From: an uncultured Lachnospiraceae bacterium
Lineage (GTDB): Bacteria; Bacillota; Clostridia; Lachnospirales; Lachnospiraceae
Direction: 5' to 3'
Length of the DNA: 64,000 nucleotides
Assembly (NCBI GenBank): GCA_947575805.1
Contig: CANPOY010000007.1
Span: 16,147 to 80,146, forward strand
In this document: in pieces, positions 44,969-53,588 of the stretch
Layout of the letters: each line of letters opens with the position of its first letter
Position numbering within the stretch: position 1 is the first letter of the stretch
Position numbers and translations under genes: made by a program
Notes under the pieces: model-generated
Databases searched by the model: none
The model's input: the letters and a program-made list of their open reading frames with translations, nothing else
What the model was told of the DNA's origin: nothing

Positions 44969-45006
44969 CAGGGGCGGCCGCATCCTTGCTGATACGGCCG
45001 CCCCTG
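44969..45006. terminator. GC-rich hairpin between convergent genes
   Basis: CAGGGGCGGCCG, 14-nt loop, CGGCCGCCCCTG (12 bp). Strong stem without a long T-run; it lies between the stops of the lipoprotein gene and the 76-aa gene. Confidence 0.7.
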
Positions 45007-45010
45007 CTGC

Positions 45011-45241
45011 TTAGTAACGATATTCCTTTGTCTGATAGAGAAAATTCTGCATCCTGCTGTCCCGTCCGTAAGTAGTCGTCCTGCAGTCCACAACGTCCGC
45101 CCTGCTTTCCTGCGTGCTCTCTTCCAGAATGCTGGCAAAAAGGTTTTCCGCGCCTTTCTTTTTCATATCAAAGGACGATTCCCGACGCTCGTCGCGCCTT
45201 GTCTTTGAGACACCGGAAACAGCCGCTACTGAAGCCACCAT
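45011..45241 (-). CDS. Small unknown protein with unclear start
   Basis: 76 aa from the ATG. Polar, with an Arg-rich segment (KTRRDERRESSFDMKKK) and a tyrosine-rich tail (YGRDSRMQNFLYQTKEYRY) that looks conserved. The ATG has no good SD, but AAGGAGGG lies 33 bp upstream, and the frame stays open from there without ATG, GTG or TTG. The in-frame ATT right after that SD would add KAVNGFSGIF. So the true start may be a rare codon, or a mutation removed the start. Function unknown; single gene next to the exporter operon. Confidence 0.55.
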   Translation of the reverse strand: MVASVAAVSGVSKTRRDERRESSFDMKKKGAENLFASILEESTQESRADVVDCRTTTYGRDSRMQNFLYQTKEYRY

Positions 45242-45413
45242 GAAAATACCTGAAAATCCGTTTACTGCTTTAATCCCTCCTTGGATGCGTATTCCAACAG
45301 TGTCCGTTTATTTCTACTATATATTTCGTATAAATTGTCAGAAAACTTTAGGGCAAATACAAATAAATGAAAACGTCGTCAGCCATGCCGCCTATAAATG
45401 TTTGAGAATGTGT

Positions 45414-47216
45414 TTACGCATAGTACTGTGCCTGAGCCTGCCAGAGCTCGTAATATCTGCCCCCCTCGTCGGCCAACAGCTCTTCATGGGTACCCATCTG
45501 AACAATCCGGCCCCCGTCAAACACCGCGATCCGATCACAGAAGCGGCAGGACGAGAGCCTGTGGCTGATATAAATTGCCGTCCGATCTCCTACGATCTCG
45601 TCAAAGCGGGCGTATATTTCCGCCTCGGCAATGGGGTCAAGGGCAGCCGTGGGCTCGTCCAGAATGATAAAGGGAGCATCCCTGTACAGCGCCCGGGCAA
45701 GGGCAATCTTCTGAGCTTCTCCCCCGGAAACATTCACGCCGTCCTCGTCAAAATCCTTATAAAGAGGGGTTTCCAGACCTTTTGGCATCTTCTCGTACCG
45801 CTCGCCAAAGCCTGCCTGCCTTAACAGCCGCTCTGCCCTCTCCTGATCCCATTGCGCCGCCGATGCCACATTATTTCCCAGAGGCACGGAAAGCAGGTTA
45901 TAATCCTGAAAAACCACGGAAAATAACTCCAGATATTGTCTGTAATCATACTTGCGGACATTAAAATCATTCAGAATGACCTCTCCCTCCGTTGGATCGT
46001 ACAGGCGGCACAGCAGCTTGATAAACGTGGTCTTGCCGCTGCCGTTCATGCCTACCACCGCCAGCCGCTCACCCACCCTTAAGCTTAAGTTAATATGTTT
46101 CAACGCATCCTCATCACTGCCTGCATATCGGAAGCTGACATTCCGGAACAGAATTTCATACTGTCCGTCACTACGCTTTTCCACTGCCAGGCTGCCCTGA
46201 TACATATCATTCTTAATATCAAAGTATTCCAGCCAGGTTTCCAGAAAGCGCTCATTGATTTTTAATCCGCCGATCTTTAAAAAAATACCTTTGATACTAT
46301 TCATCAGCCCTTCCAGATAACCCACATATTTGATGATACTCCCGATAGGAAATGCACCTATAATACAATACAGACAGACAATCAGGCAGGCAAACAGTCC
46401 GGACAGCCTGGATAAAACCACATTCGGAACAGAGTATAGAAAACTCTTTTTACAAACCGCAGAAAAAATCCTCAGGTGCTCGTCATTCAGCTGCTTTTCC
46501 AGTTTATTCAGCAACAGCTGCTGCCGGTAAATTCGGTTATCCATTCCCTGAAGCTGGGTGCCTGCAGAGAACTGGTTTTCCCACAACATCAGTTCTCCTG
46601 ACTTATCCCATTGCGCCGAAATCTTCCTGTTCCCCACATTGTCAGAGATAATTGCCAGTGCCGCCGCTCCGAACATCAATGCAAGCAGCAGTAGTCCCAG
46701 CCATTGAAAAGATGTCCTCATCATCAGAGATACCATTTCCGCCATTAGGATCAGCGAAAAGACCAGCTTCACCAGATCGGCCATCAGTCCCTCTATCTGC
46801 AATCGCATATGGACAACGCCATAACTGTTAATCCAGCTGTTTTCAACGATCTTCCGACGCAGCTGTCGGATCTTCGGATCTTCCAGCTTATCATAGTCCA
46901 GGGACAGTGTCTTATTATAAAAAGCCAGCTCCTGGTTGTTTTCCAAAATTTCCAGGCTGTTTTTCGCCGCCCAGCCCATAAAGGCCTCGACAATACGCAC
47001 AAACAGGTTTACCAGCAGAGTAGCTGCAGCCAGCAGATAAACCTCCTCCTTTGATCTCCCCTGATACAACGCCGTTACGATTTCGGCGGACATCCAAAGA
47101 TTGAAATACGGTGAAAAATTACTCAACAGAATCGCCAGTCCCTTTATGGGAAAATAGGCCGGATGAAAGCCATGATACATTTTAAGGGCTCTCCATGTGA
47201 CATTCTTATTCCTCAT
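45414..47216 (-). CDS. ABC exporter half-transporter (membrane + ATPase), subunit B
   Basis: 600 aa from ATG with AAGGAGGG seven bases upstream (track +18). Six-helix membrane domain at ~1-330. ATPase: Walker A VGMNGSGKTTFIK, signature NVSGGEAQKIALARALY, Walker B FIILDEPTAALDP, and switch His in YISHRLSS. Paired with a second half-transporter whose gene overlaps by 11 bp, so they probably form a heterodimer. No peptidase domain. In Lachnospiraceae such pairs behind GHKL/LytTR systems likely export peptides or lipids; cargo unknown. Confidence 0.92.
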   Translation of the reverse strand: MRNKNVTWRALKMYHGFHPAYFPIKGLAILLSNFSPYFNLWMSAEIVTALYQGRSKEEVYLLAAATLLVNLFVRIVEAFMGWAAKNSLEILENNQELAFYNKTLSLDYDKLEDPKIRQLRRKIVENSWINSYGVVHMRLQIEGLMADLVKLVFSLILMAEMVSLMMRTSFQWLGLLLLALMFGAAALAIISDNVGNRKISAQWDKSGELMLWENQFSAGTQLQGMDNRIYRQQLLLNKLEKQLNDEHLRIFSAVCKKSFLYSVPNVVLSRLSGLFACLIVCLYCIIGAFPIGSIIKYVGYLEGLMNSIKGIFLKIGGLKINERFLETWLEYFDIKNDMYQGSLAVEKRSDGQYEILFRNVSFRYAGSDEDALKHINLSLRVGERLAVVGMNGSGKTTFIKLLCRLYDPTEGEVILNDFNVRKYDYRQYLELFSVVFQDYNLLSVPLGNNVASAAQWDQERAERLLRQAGFGERYEKMPKGLETPLYKDFDEDGVNVSGGEAQKIALARALYRDAPFIILDEPTAALDPIAEAEIYARFDEIVGDRTAIYISHRLSSCRFCDRIAVFDGGRIVQMGTHEELLADEGGRYYELWQAQAQYYA

Positions 47217-49026
47217 TGGTCTGCCCTCCTTCCTTATAATATCTGCTCTGTACATCAAACATTTCCGCATACCGCCCGTTCTGTTCCATCAACTCTTCAT
47301 GGGTACCGCTCTCCAGAATTACGCCGTCCTCCAGCAGGATGATGCGGTCACAAAAACGGGTAGACGCAAAGCGGTGAGAGATATAGACAGACGTCCTGCC
47401 GGCCGTCAGCGCTCTGTACAGGAGATACAGGTTATTCTCCGCAATGGGATCCAGTGCCGCCGTAGGCTCATCCAGAATGAAAATGGCACCGTTCTTGTAT
47501 ATAGCCCGGGCCAGAAGCAGCTTCTGCATTTCTCCGCCGGAAAGATCTACACCGTCCTCATAAATCCCTTTCATCAGATGAGTATCCATTCCTTTTGGCA
47601 GTGTCCTTATCTTCTCATAAATTTCCGCCGCTTTCATAGCAGCTTCTGCATCCTCCCGGGCTGTCGGCCTGTTCAGGTCACTGCTGGCCACAAACTCAAA
47701 GCAGGTGAAAGCGATAACCCTGACCTCCTGAAAGACTGCCGAGATCAAAGTATAGTATTCCTCTATGTTATATTCCCCGATGTCCTTGCCTCCCACCAGA
47801 ATTTCTCCTTCCGTAGGCCGGTACATCCCGCAGAGCAGCTTGACAAGGGTGGTCTTACCGGCGCCGTTGATACCTACCAGAGCCAGTTTTTCCCCCGCCT
47901 TGATCTTAAGATTGATTCCTTTCAGAGTATCTTCCTTAGCCCCGCCATACCGATAACGGATATTCTTTAATTCTATCTCCACAGGCGCCTTCGGCAGCGC
48001 TTCACCCGGTCCGTGGCAGAAACAGCTGGGGTAGTCAAAATACTCCCGGAAACAGGCGATCTTATCCGCCCTGGTAGTTAATGTTGCCACATCTCCGATG
48101 ATACCCTGCAGAAAACCCGCAATACCTCCCACCAGCCCGAAGTAGAACACAAATTCTCCTACTGTGATGCCGCCCCTGACCAGCGCCCCGATCAGCACAA
48201 AATAGGCCGCACCGTTCTGTACAAGGGTCATCAGTCCCGACAGCACGGAGGCCCATAAGCCTCTCAGGCTGCAGCGCCTGTTCCAAATAAGAAGATATGT
48301 CTGATAGTCCTTCATCATTTTCTCAAGCCACCTGTCCAGGCCATAAAGCTTAATGTCTTTTGCTTTGGAAAAGTCCTCCGAAAGCTTTCTGAAATAATCC
48401 TTTTTTCTGGATTCCTTCTCCCAGAGATGCTTATGGCTCTCATAATAGGCCGGCTGCCAGCGGGTGGTAAAATATGCACTGACTGACACCACCGCCGTAA
48501 CGGCAAACAAAACCGGGTCCAAGACTGCCAGGAGAGACGCATAGGTCACGATGCCGCTGAGATGGATCAGGGCCTGGGACAAATCATTGCCGAAAAATTC
48601 CATGGCGCAGTTTCCATGACAGGCATCCTCCCAGGCGTACTGCGAAATTCGCTTGAACTCCTGCTTCTCCGTATTCTCGTAATCCGTCCTGTAATTGGAA
48701 AACTCCGACATTTCAGACTGATATACACATGTAGGGTAGTAATGCCAGGCTTGCCTTGCCAGAAAGCCAAGCTTATTCAGCAGCTCCATAACCGTGATGA
48801 CCGCTATACAAACCGTCGCAAAGGCGGCCAGACGGCCAAGTGACATCCCTGCACCGATATTGTCAATCATCAGCCTGGTAAACAGAGACTCTGCAAGAGG
48901 CAGCAGCACCGCCATTGGCACCACCAAAAAGATCGAGAACACGAAACTCCTGTTGAGACCCCAAAGCCGCCTTATGGCCCAGGAAAGACATCCTACCCTG
49001 GAATATTTGCGCTTCATCTTTTCCAT
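47206..49026 (-). CDS. ABC exporter half-transporter (membrane + ATPase), subunit A
   Basis: 606 aa from ATG after GAAGGATG (track +15). Membrane domain at ~20-330, then Walker A VGINGAGKTTLVK, signature DLSGGEMQKLLLARAIY, Walker B FILDEPTAALDP, and YISHRFAS. Both subunits keep intact catalytic motifs. A terminator-like hairpin lies between the kinase gene upstream and this start, so expression may be partly separate from the two-component genes. Confidence 0.92.
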   Translation of the reverse strand: MEKMKRKYSRVGCLSWAIRRLWGLNRSFVFSIFLVVPMAVLLPLAESLFTRLMIDNIGAGMSLGRLAAFATVCIAVITVMELLNKLGFLARQAWHYYPTCVYQSEMSEFSNYRTDYENTEKQEFKRISQYAWEDACHGNCAMEFFGNDLSQALIHLSGIVTYASLLAVLDPVLFAVTAVVSVSAYFTTRWQPAYYESHKHLWEKESRKKDYFRKLSEDFSKAKDIKLYGLDRWLEKMMKDYQTYLLIWNRRCSLRGLWASVLSGLMTLVQNGAAYFVLIGALVRGGITVGEFVFYFGLVGGIAGFLQGIIGDVATLTTRADKIACFREYFDYPSCFCHGPGEALPKAPVEIELKNIRYRYGGAKEDTLKGINLKIKAGEKLALVGINGAGKTTLVKLLCGMYRPTEGEILVGGKDIGEYNIEEYYTLISAVFQEVRVIAFTCFEFVASSDLNRPTAREDAEAAMKAAEIYEKIRTLPKGMDTHLMKGIYEDGVDLSGGEMQKLLLARAIYKNGAIFILDEPTAALDPIAENNLYLLYRALTAGRTSVYISHRFASTRFCDRIILLEDGVILESGTHEELMEQNGRYAEMFDVQSRYYKEGGQTNEE

Positions 49027-49110
49027 TTGTCCACATCCTTCTTCTATTATAATTTGTATTACTTCCCGCACTTATGCCGGCGTGCAGCTGTAAAAATAGT
49101 ACCATACCTG

Positions 49111-49163
49111 AAAAAAAAAGAGCGCAGTTTGATACCAAATGTCAAAAAATCGGTATCAACTGC
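49111..49163 (-). terminator. Terminator between kinase and exporter genes
   Basis: Minus strand GCAGTTGATACC, 15-nt loop, GGTATC-A-AACTGC (12 bp with one bulge), then GCTC and nine T. It overlaps the end of the kinase gene. May limit read-through into the ABC pair. Confidence 0.75.
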
Positions 49164-49824
49164 ACTCAGCCACCCCTGCGCACTGGGGAAGCAGGATTTC
49201 CGTGGAAAAGGCGTTGTCCTCGGAGGCCCTGGTCACATAGCCGCCGTTTTTTTTCACCGCCTCGTCCAGACGCCGAAGCCCCAGACCGTGCCCCTCTCCC
49301 TTACTGCTGGCGAAGCTCTTCTTTTTCTTCCCGCCGGCGGTATTTGTCAGGGCAAGGTAGAGATAATTTCCCTTGATTTCCATATAAAGCCGGATCAGCC
49401 GCTCCGGGGGCGGAAGCTCCATACATGCGTCCATGGCGTTGTCCAGCAGATTTCCCAAAATGATACACAGGTCTACCGCCGAAGTGGTAAGGCTAACCGG
49501 CACCTTGGCATCCGCTTTCACCCGGACTCCCCTTTCCACCGCCAGGGTAAGCTTGCTGTTTAGAATCGCATCCAGCATCCGGTTCCCGGTTCTGATCACG
49601 GTCTCCACATTGGTCAGGTCTTCGTCCAGCATACTCAGGTAATCCTGTATTTCCTCCAGCCGTCCATCCGCTGCGTACACCTTCATAGCCTGGATGTGAT
49701 GCCTGTAATCATGCCGCCAGCCCCGCATTTTGGTATACATGCTCTCTACCTCGGCATAATATTTCTGCATGATTTCCTGCTCAAAAGTAGTGACTCTTTT
49801 TCTGATCAGCCTGTCAAACAACAT
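49156..49824 (-). CDS. Soluble GHKL histidine kinase (no sensor domain)
   Basis: 222 aa, SD AGGAGGG before the ATG. Dimerisation/phospho-acceptor helix with RGWRHDYRHHIQAMK, and a GHKL ATPase with N-box LGNLLDNAMDACMEL and GEGHGLGLRRLDEA. The membrane-spanning sensor domain usual for AgrC/ComD-like kinases is missing entirely. It starts 11 bp after the LytTR regulator gene. It must sense through another protein or a cytoplasmic signal; perhaps the downstream transporter acts as sensor, as in Bce-type modules (inference). Confidence 0.9.
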   Translation of the reverse strand: MLFDRLIRKRVTTFEQEIMQKYYAEVESMYTKMRGWRHDYRHHIQAMKVYAADGRLEEIQDYLSMLDEDLTNVETVIRTGNRMLDAILNSKLTLAVERGVRVKADAKVPVSLTTSAVDLCIILGNLLDNAMDACMELPPPERLIRLYMEIKGNYLYLALTNTAGGKKKKSFASSKGEGHGLGLRRLDEAVKKNGGYVTRASEDNAFSTEILLPQCAGVAECS

Positions 49825-49834
49825 TTTGTCCCTC

Positions 49835-50536
49835 CTATAGGTATCGGATCAGCGCGGCATGCACCTCATTGTACAGTCCCCGGCTTACGGGAATCACATC
49901 TCCGTTTGTCATGATGATTTCTGCGCGGGTAATCTTACTGATGTGTTTTAACCCCGCTATATAAGAGCGATGCACCCTGAAAAAGGTATCGTCCAACTGC
50001 TCCGCGAATTTGCCGAACGTCATCCGGGTGCGGCGGCTTCCCTGCACCGTATGCACATTGACATATGCCTTTTCCGCTTCCACATACAGTATATCCGCCA
50101 GAGGAATTTTAATCTTGCCCTCCTGGGTGGAAACCAACACCGAACGCTGTCTCCCGGCCAGGTTCTGCACCGCCTTTTCCAGCACGGGGCAAAGCTTGTC
50201 CCCATCCACAGGCTTGATCAGATAGTGAAGCGCCGACACATCAAAGCCGTCACTGAAATATTCATAATACCCTGTGACAAAAATAATCTGCACGGCCGTG
50301 TTTTCTTTTCTTACTGTCTTTGCCAGTTCTGTCCCGCTCATACCAGGCATCTCCACATCCAACAGCAAAATGTCAAAATCCTTCTGTTCCTCATAATCAA
50401 AGAAAAACGCCTTCGCGTCCGGGTACTGCCGCAATCTGAGTCCGTGGCAGTTCTCTCTTGCCCAGTCTGATATAATCTCTGAAAGATACCTTCTCTGTTC
50501 GTCCTCGTCGTCGCAGACCGCTATTTTCAACTCCAT
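49835..50536 (-). CDS. LytTR-family response regulator
   Basis: 233 aa from ATG after GGGAGGAATCT (track +13). Receiver IAVCDDEDEQRRYL with phospho-acceptor in ILLLDVEMPGMSG and Lys in YLIKPVDGD. C-terminal LytTR DNA-binding domain (DILYVEAEKAYVNVHT, FFRVHRSYIAGLKHI). LytTR regulators bind direct repeats near ACNGTT. Operon with the soluble GHKL kinase. Confidence 0.95.
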   Translation of the reverse strand: MELKIAVCDDEDEQRRYLSEIISDWARENCHGLRLRQYPDAKAFFFDYEEQKDFDILLLDVEMPGMSGTELAKTVRKENTAVQIIFVTGYYEYFSDGFDVSALHYLIKPVDGDKLCPVLEKAVQNLAGRQRSVLVSTQEGKIKIPLADILYVEAEKAYVNVHTVQGSRRTRMTFGKFAEQLDDTFFRVHRSYIAGLKHISKITRAEIIMTNGDVIPVSRGLYNEVHAALIRYL

Positions 50537-50566
50537 AGATTCCTCCCGGCTTCCTGCTTTTTCAAA

Positions 50567-50596
50567 AAAGACCACTGCATTTCAGCAATGGTCTTT
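50567..50596 (-). terminator. Terminator after the ComFB gene
   Basis: AAAGACCA-T-TGC, 6-nt loop, GCA-G-TGGTCTTT then more T on the minus strand, about 20 bp past the ComFB stop and just upstream of the LytTR gene. T-rich on both sides. Confidence 0.75.
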
Positions 50597-50617
50597 TATA
50601 CTTTCATTCTTCTGCGT

Positions 50618-50938
50618 TTATGCCTGTCCTCCGCTATTTCCACCGGAAGTCTGAGCGCCATCATTGCTGGCCGGATGATGAGGATGTGCTCCGATCACCT
50701 CTATGGCAGTAACAACCACCGAAAGAATCTCCGCTTCCACCTGCGCCGAGGATGTATCAAACCGATGAAGGATAACGCCGGTACTGGTGCGGGCGTATTT
50801 GGGCTGCAGACGGTTCAGGGCGTATGTTGCCATATCCAGCCTGCAGTCCATACAGGAGCAGATATGCGGCATAGTAGGCAGGATACTGTTAAGCGCCTTC
50901 TCCACATTGTCTTCCATTAAATTCTTTAGTCCTTCCAT
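50618..50938 (-). CDS. ComFB-family protein (late competence development family)
   Basis: 106 aa from ATG-GAA-GGA seven bases after GGGGG (track +21). Core LMEDNVEKALNSILPTM, ICSCMDCRLDMATYALNRLQPKY and EAEILSVVVTAIEVIG match ComFB, with a Cys-x2-Cys pair able to bind zinc. The tail is low-complexity (SNDGAQTSGGNSGGQA). ComFB-family proteins have lately been described as cyclic di-nucleotide receptors in other bacteria. No competence genes adjoin. It follows the large lipoprotein gene on the same strand. Confidence 0.85.
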   Translation of the reverse strand: MEGLKNLMEDNVEKALNSILPTMPHICSCMDCRLDMATYALNRLQPKYARTSTGVILHRFDTSSAQVEAEILSVVVTAIEVIGAHPHHPASNDGAQTSGGNSGGQA

Positions 50939-51025
50939 GTCCATTCCCCCGTTGTACACAAGTCTATTTCTTATTTTACAACTTTTTTCAAATGGAATCA
51001 ATCTCTATTTTGGGGGAATTACCGT

Positions 51026-53299
51026 TTATTCCGCTAAATACATCTTCAGTCCGTCTTCAATCTTTCCAATCGTTTCCTCCAGGGATTGGGTGTCTTTAAA
51101 ATATCCGTACAGGCAATCGTTCAATACCTCCTGTATCTTTACATCCTCCCTGATCGGGGTATCCAGAGCTCCGCAAATGTCAAGAAGCCGCCCGGCCGTC
51201 TCTTGGGAAAAGGCCTCACTCGTGAAATCTATAAAGCTTCCGTCGTCCGCCTCAAGCATAATAGCTGTCGTCATATTTGAACGATCCTTTTCCGCCTGTT
51301 TTTTCAGGGAATGACTGTTTACCGGAAAACCTTCGTTATGGTCTATATCCTGAACCTCCTGGGACAGCGCAAACCGCAGAAAATCCCTGGCAGTATCCTT
51401 GTTTTGACTCTTCGAACAGATACCCATCTGACCGGACGGTGCAAAGCTATTTTCAAAGACAGTAAAATCCCCCTTGATATAATTCACAATAGACATAGGG
51501 AATATACAATTTGCAAAGCCCGCTGCGCCGTTTACGGCAAACTTCGCCTGCGCGGCAAGCTCCCACATGCCATAACTGACTCCGTTTTCTGGTCGTTGGT
51601 CAATAATGCCGCAGTTATCGGCAATAGCTTTCAGATACTCCAGATATTTTCCCAGTGTCTCTTTATCCAGCTGTTTATCACGGACAATCCTGTTACAAAA
51701 ATAAGGATAAAACAGCTCTACCAGCTCCGCCGTCGTCTTGTCGCCCATATAACTATAATCTGTCTGAGAAAGAAACTTTGCCAGAACTTCCATGGAACTC
51801 ATACTTTCCACGGGAATATCCCGCCCCATCGCCAGATCAAAGCTAAACTGCAGGGGTACTACATACCGTTTGCCATCCTCCCTCACGTAGCAGCTCATAA
51901 TATTAGTCAGCAGGTCTCCGCTTTCTTCCAATGGTTTCACCACATCGTCAATATTTTCCAACAGGCCCTTGGAAATATAGGAATCCATATTTAAATGATC
52001 CAGCGACAAAATATCCGGCGACTCGTCACCTAAAAGCATAGTATTCAGCTTTTTGTATATGGTATCGTAATCCGGCGTTTCGTAATAATGCAAAGGGTAC
52101 TCGCTTTCTATCTCGATCATTACTTCGGGATGCGCCTTATGATACATGATTGCCGCCTGATTGAGCAGAGAGCTTTCATAGACCGTATACAGTCTCAGAA
52201 CCTGTGTTACTTCCGAAACTGCATTGGGATCATACTCGTAAAATTTCAGCTTTTGTCCCGTCTCCGATTGGAATAGCCCATAAATGCCGCCGTTTTCCAG
52301 AGCCGCAAAGCCCACACACCAGCAGTCTGACATGGAAAATTCCGTCTCCATACCCGGAATCAGCTCTTTCCACTCTCCTTCCGGCTCACCGCCCGGAAAC
52401 CGGAAAATACCGTCCTTGCCGGCAGCAATGAGCGTACCGTCCTTTAAAGCATCCAGAAAAAAGCTTCCGCTACCGCCAAAGCTCACTCCACCTTCATCGG
52501 CTCCGCCTGCAGGAAATGAAAGCAGCTGTGCACCCTCTTTACTGCCGCCCCTCCGCTTTTCAATCTGAACGTTTTGACCTTCCGAGAAACATAGATAAAT
52601 ATTTTCCCCATCGGTTATCATATCGGAATCATAAAAAGTGTTGTCATTGGACTCGCTTTCCAGCACGGTGCCGTCCTGTCCTGACAATATATCCACAAAA
52701 TCATAGGAAAGAACCGCCAGATTACCATTGTCCAGCACCGCCAGCCCCTGAATCATCTCATAGCTGCCCCAGGCATCACTACGGACAGTCCATTTTTCCG
52801 GAGTGATTTCTTCCGCCCCGTGATCCGTTTCCTTCCACAGATGTCCCCGGATGGAATCATCCTCTGCCGAAATATATGCGATGTAAAGATATTGCATTCC
52901 GTCGGCACTCTGGGCCAGCCTGGTCTTAATCCACTGCTCGTCCGGCAGTTCTATGGTCTTCAGCCAGTCTTTGGTTACCTCCGTAAAAGTACCGTCCTCA
53001 TAGGCCCACTCCCCCAGAAGGGCTTTCCCATCCTCGTCCTTCGCGGCGAACAGGTGCAATGTGTCATCCTTTGCATACATCTGTGTGACATCCCACCCGT
53101 CCAGCTCCTCGGGCAACGCTATCGATTTCTCTACATATCTGCCTTTCTCTTTCTCCGTCTGCTCTGACACGCCGCCGCTACCCGAGCCCGGCAGGCTTCC
53201 TTCTTTCGTTCCGTCCTTTCCGCAGGCCCCCAGCATACCTGCAAAAAGTCCCAGCGCCAGAAATGCTGCCAGTAGTTTAGCGCATTTTTTCTTTTTCAT
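51026..53299 (-). CDS. Large lipoprotein: beta-rich N-domain fused to an extracellular solute-binding fold
   Basis: 757 aa. Lipoprotein signal LLAAFLALGLFAGMLGAC (Cys26) and a Gly/Ser linker. Residues ~55-370 are rich in repeated beta strands with Gly/Asp turns, like a propeller (LAVLDNGNLAVLSYD, LLSFPAGGADEGGVSFGGSG). Residues ~380-757 are a family 1 solute-binding fold (TQVLRLYTVYESSLLNQAAIM, ESPDILSLDHLN, FSFDLAMGRDIP, FCNRIVRDKQLD). No ABC permease or ATPase genes stand beside it. It may be a sensory or orphan binding protein. SD AAAGGAG before the ATG. Confidence 0.82.
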   Translation of the reverse strand: MKKKKCAKLLAAFLALGLFAGMLGACGKDGTKEGSLPGSGSGGVSEQTEKEKGRYVEKSIALPEELDGWDVTQMYAKDDTLHLFAAKDEDGKALLGEWAYEDGTFTEVTKDWLKTIELPDEQWIKTRLAQSADGMQYLYIAYISAEDDSIRGHLWKETDHGAEEITPEKWTVRSDAWGSYEMIQGLAVLDNGNLAVLSYDFVDILSGQDGTVLESESNDNTFYDSDMITDGENIYLCFSEGQNVQIEKRRGGSKEGAQLLSFPAGGADEGGVSFGGSGSFFLDALKDGTLIAAGKDGIFRFPGGEPEGEWKELIPGMETEFSMSDCWCVGFAALENGGIYGLFQSETGQKLKFYEYDPNAVSEVTQVLRLYTVYESSLLNQAAIMYHKAHPEVMIEIESEYPLHYYETPDYDTIYKKLNTMLLGDESPDILSLDHLNMDSYISKGLLENIDDVVKPLEESGDLLTNIMSCYVREDGKRYVVPLQFSFDLAMGRDIPVESMSSMEVLAKFLSQTDYSYMGDKTTAELVELFYPYFCNRIVRDKQLDKETLGKYLEYLKAIADNCGIIDQRPENGVSYGMWELAAQAKFAVNGAAGFANCIFPMSIVNYIKGDFTVFENSFAPSGQMGICSKSQNKDTARDFLRFALSQEVQDIDHNEGFPVNSHSLKKQAEKDRSNMTTAIMLEADDGSFIDFTSEAFSQETAGRLLDICGALDTPIREDVKIQEVLNDCLYGYFKDTQSLEETIGKIEDGLKMYLAE

Positions 53300-53417
53300 C
53301 TCCTGTTGCTCCTTTACTCAAATCTATCGTTATGTCCATAGGATAACAGGGAAATGTCAAGCCCTTGTGTCCGACATGTGCCTAAGTTGTAAAATAATTC
53401 ACCAGTACAGCCATTCT

Positions 53418-53528
53418 ATGCGCAAAGGCAGCCGCGGCGGCGGTAAGCGCCCGCAGGAGCGTGACTATGCAAATGGCGTTGCCAAACGGATCCGGCGGCT
53501 AATGAATGGCATGGCTGAAGCGTATTGA
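53418..53528 (+). pseudogene. 36-codon basic ORF, probable relic
   Basis: Reads RKGSRGGGKRPQERDYANGV then AKRIRRLMNGMAEAY, strongly basic, with no ribosome site; higher GC than its flanks. Looks like the C-terminal end of a larger protein. The family is not recognised. Confidence 0.3.
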
Positions 53529-53553
53529 CTAATTTTGGTTTGTGCTATATTGT
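53525..53553 (+). promoter_or_regulatory. Promoter of the OmpR/histidine kinase operon
   Basis: TTGACT and TATTGT with 17-bp spacing (or TATATT at 15), about 35 bp upstream of the TTG start. Confidence 0.5.
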
Positions 53554-53588
53554 TTTAAATAACCTGAAAAAAGAGGGAGGCGAAAACT

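Larger units (their letters stand above)
53300..53588. other. Intergenic region between divergent genes with a relic ORF
   Basis: On the minus strand TTGACA (53355-53360) could be the -35 for the lipoprotein gene, but the -10 is poor. The plus strand carries the short relic ORF and the promoter of the OmpR/kinase operon, both listed separately. Confidence 0.4.

Noticed and set aside
53061-53528. 155-aa plus-strand ORF before the OmpR gene
   Set aside because: Most of it is antisense to the lipoprotein gene; only the last 36 codons look protein-like, and these are listed as a relic.
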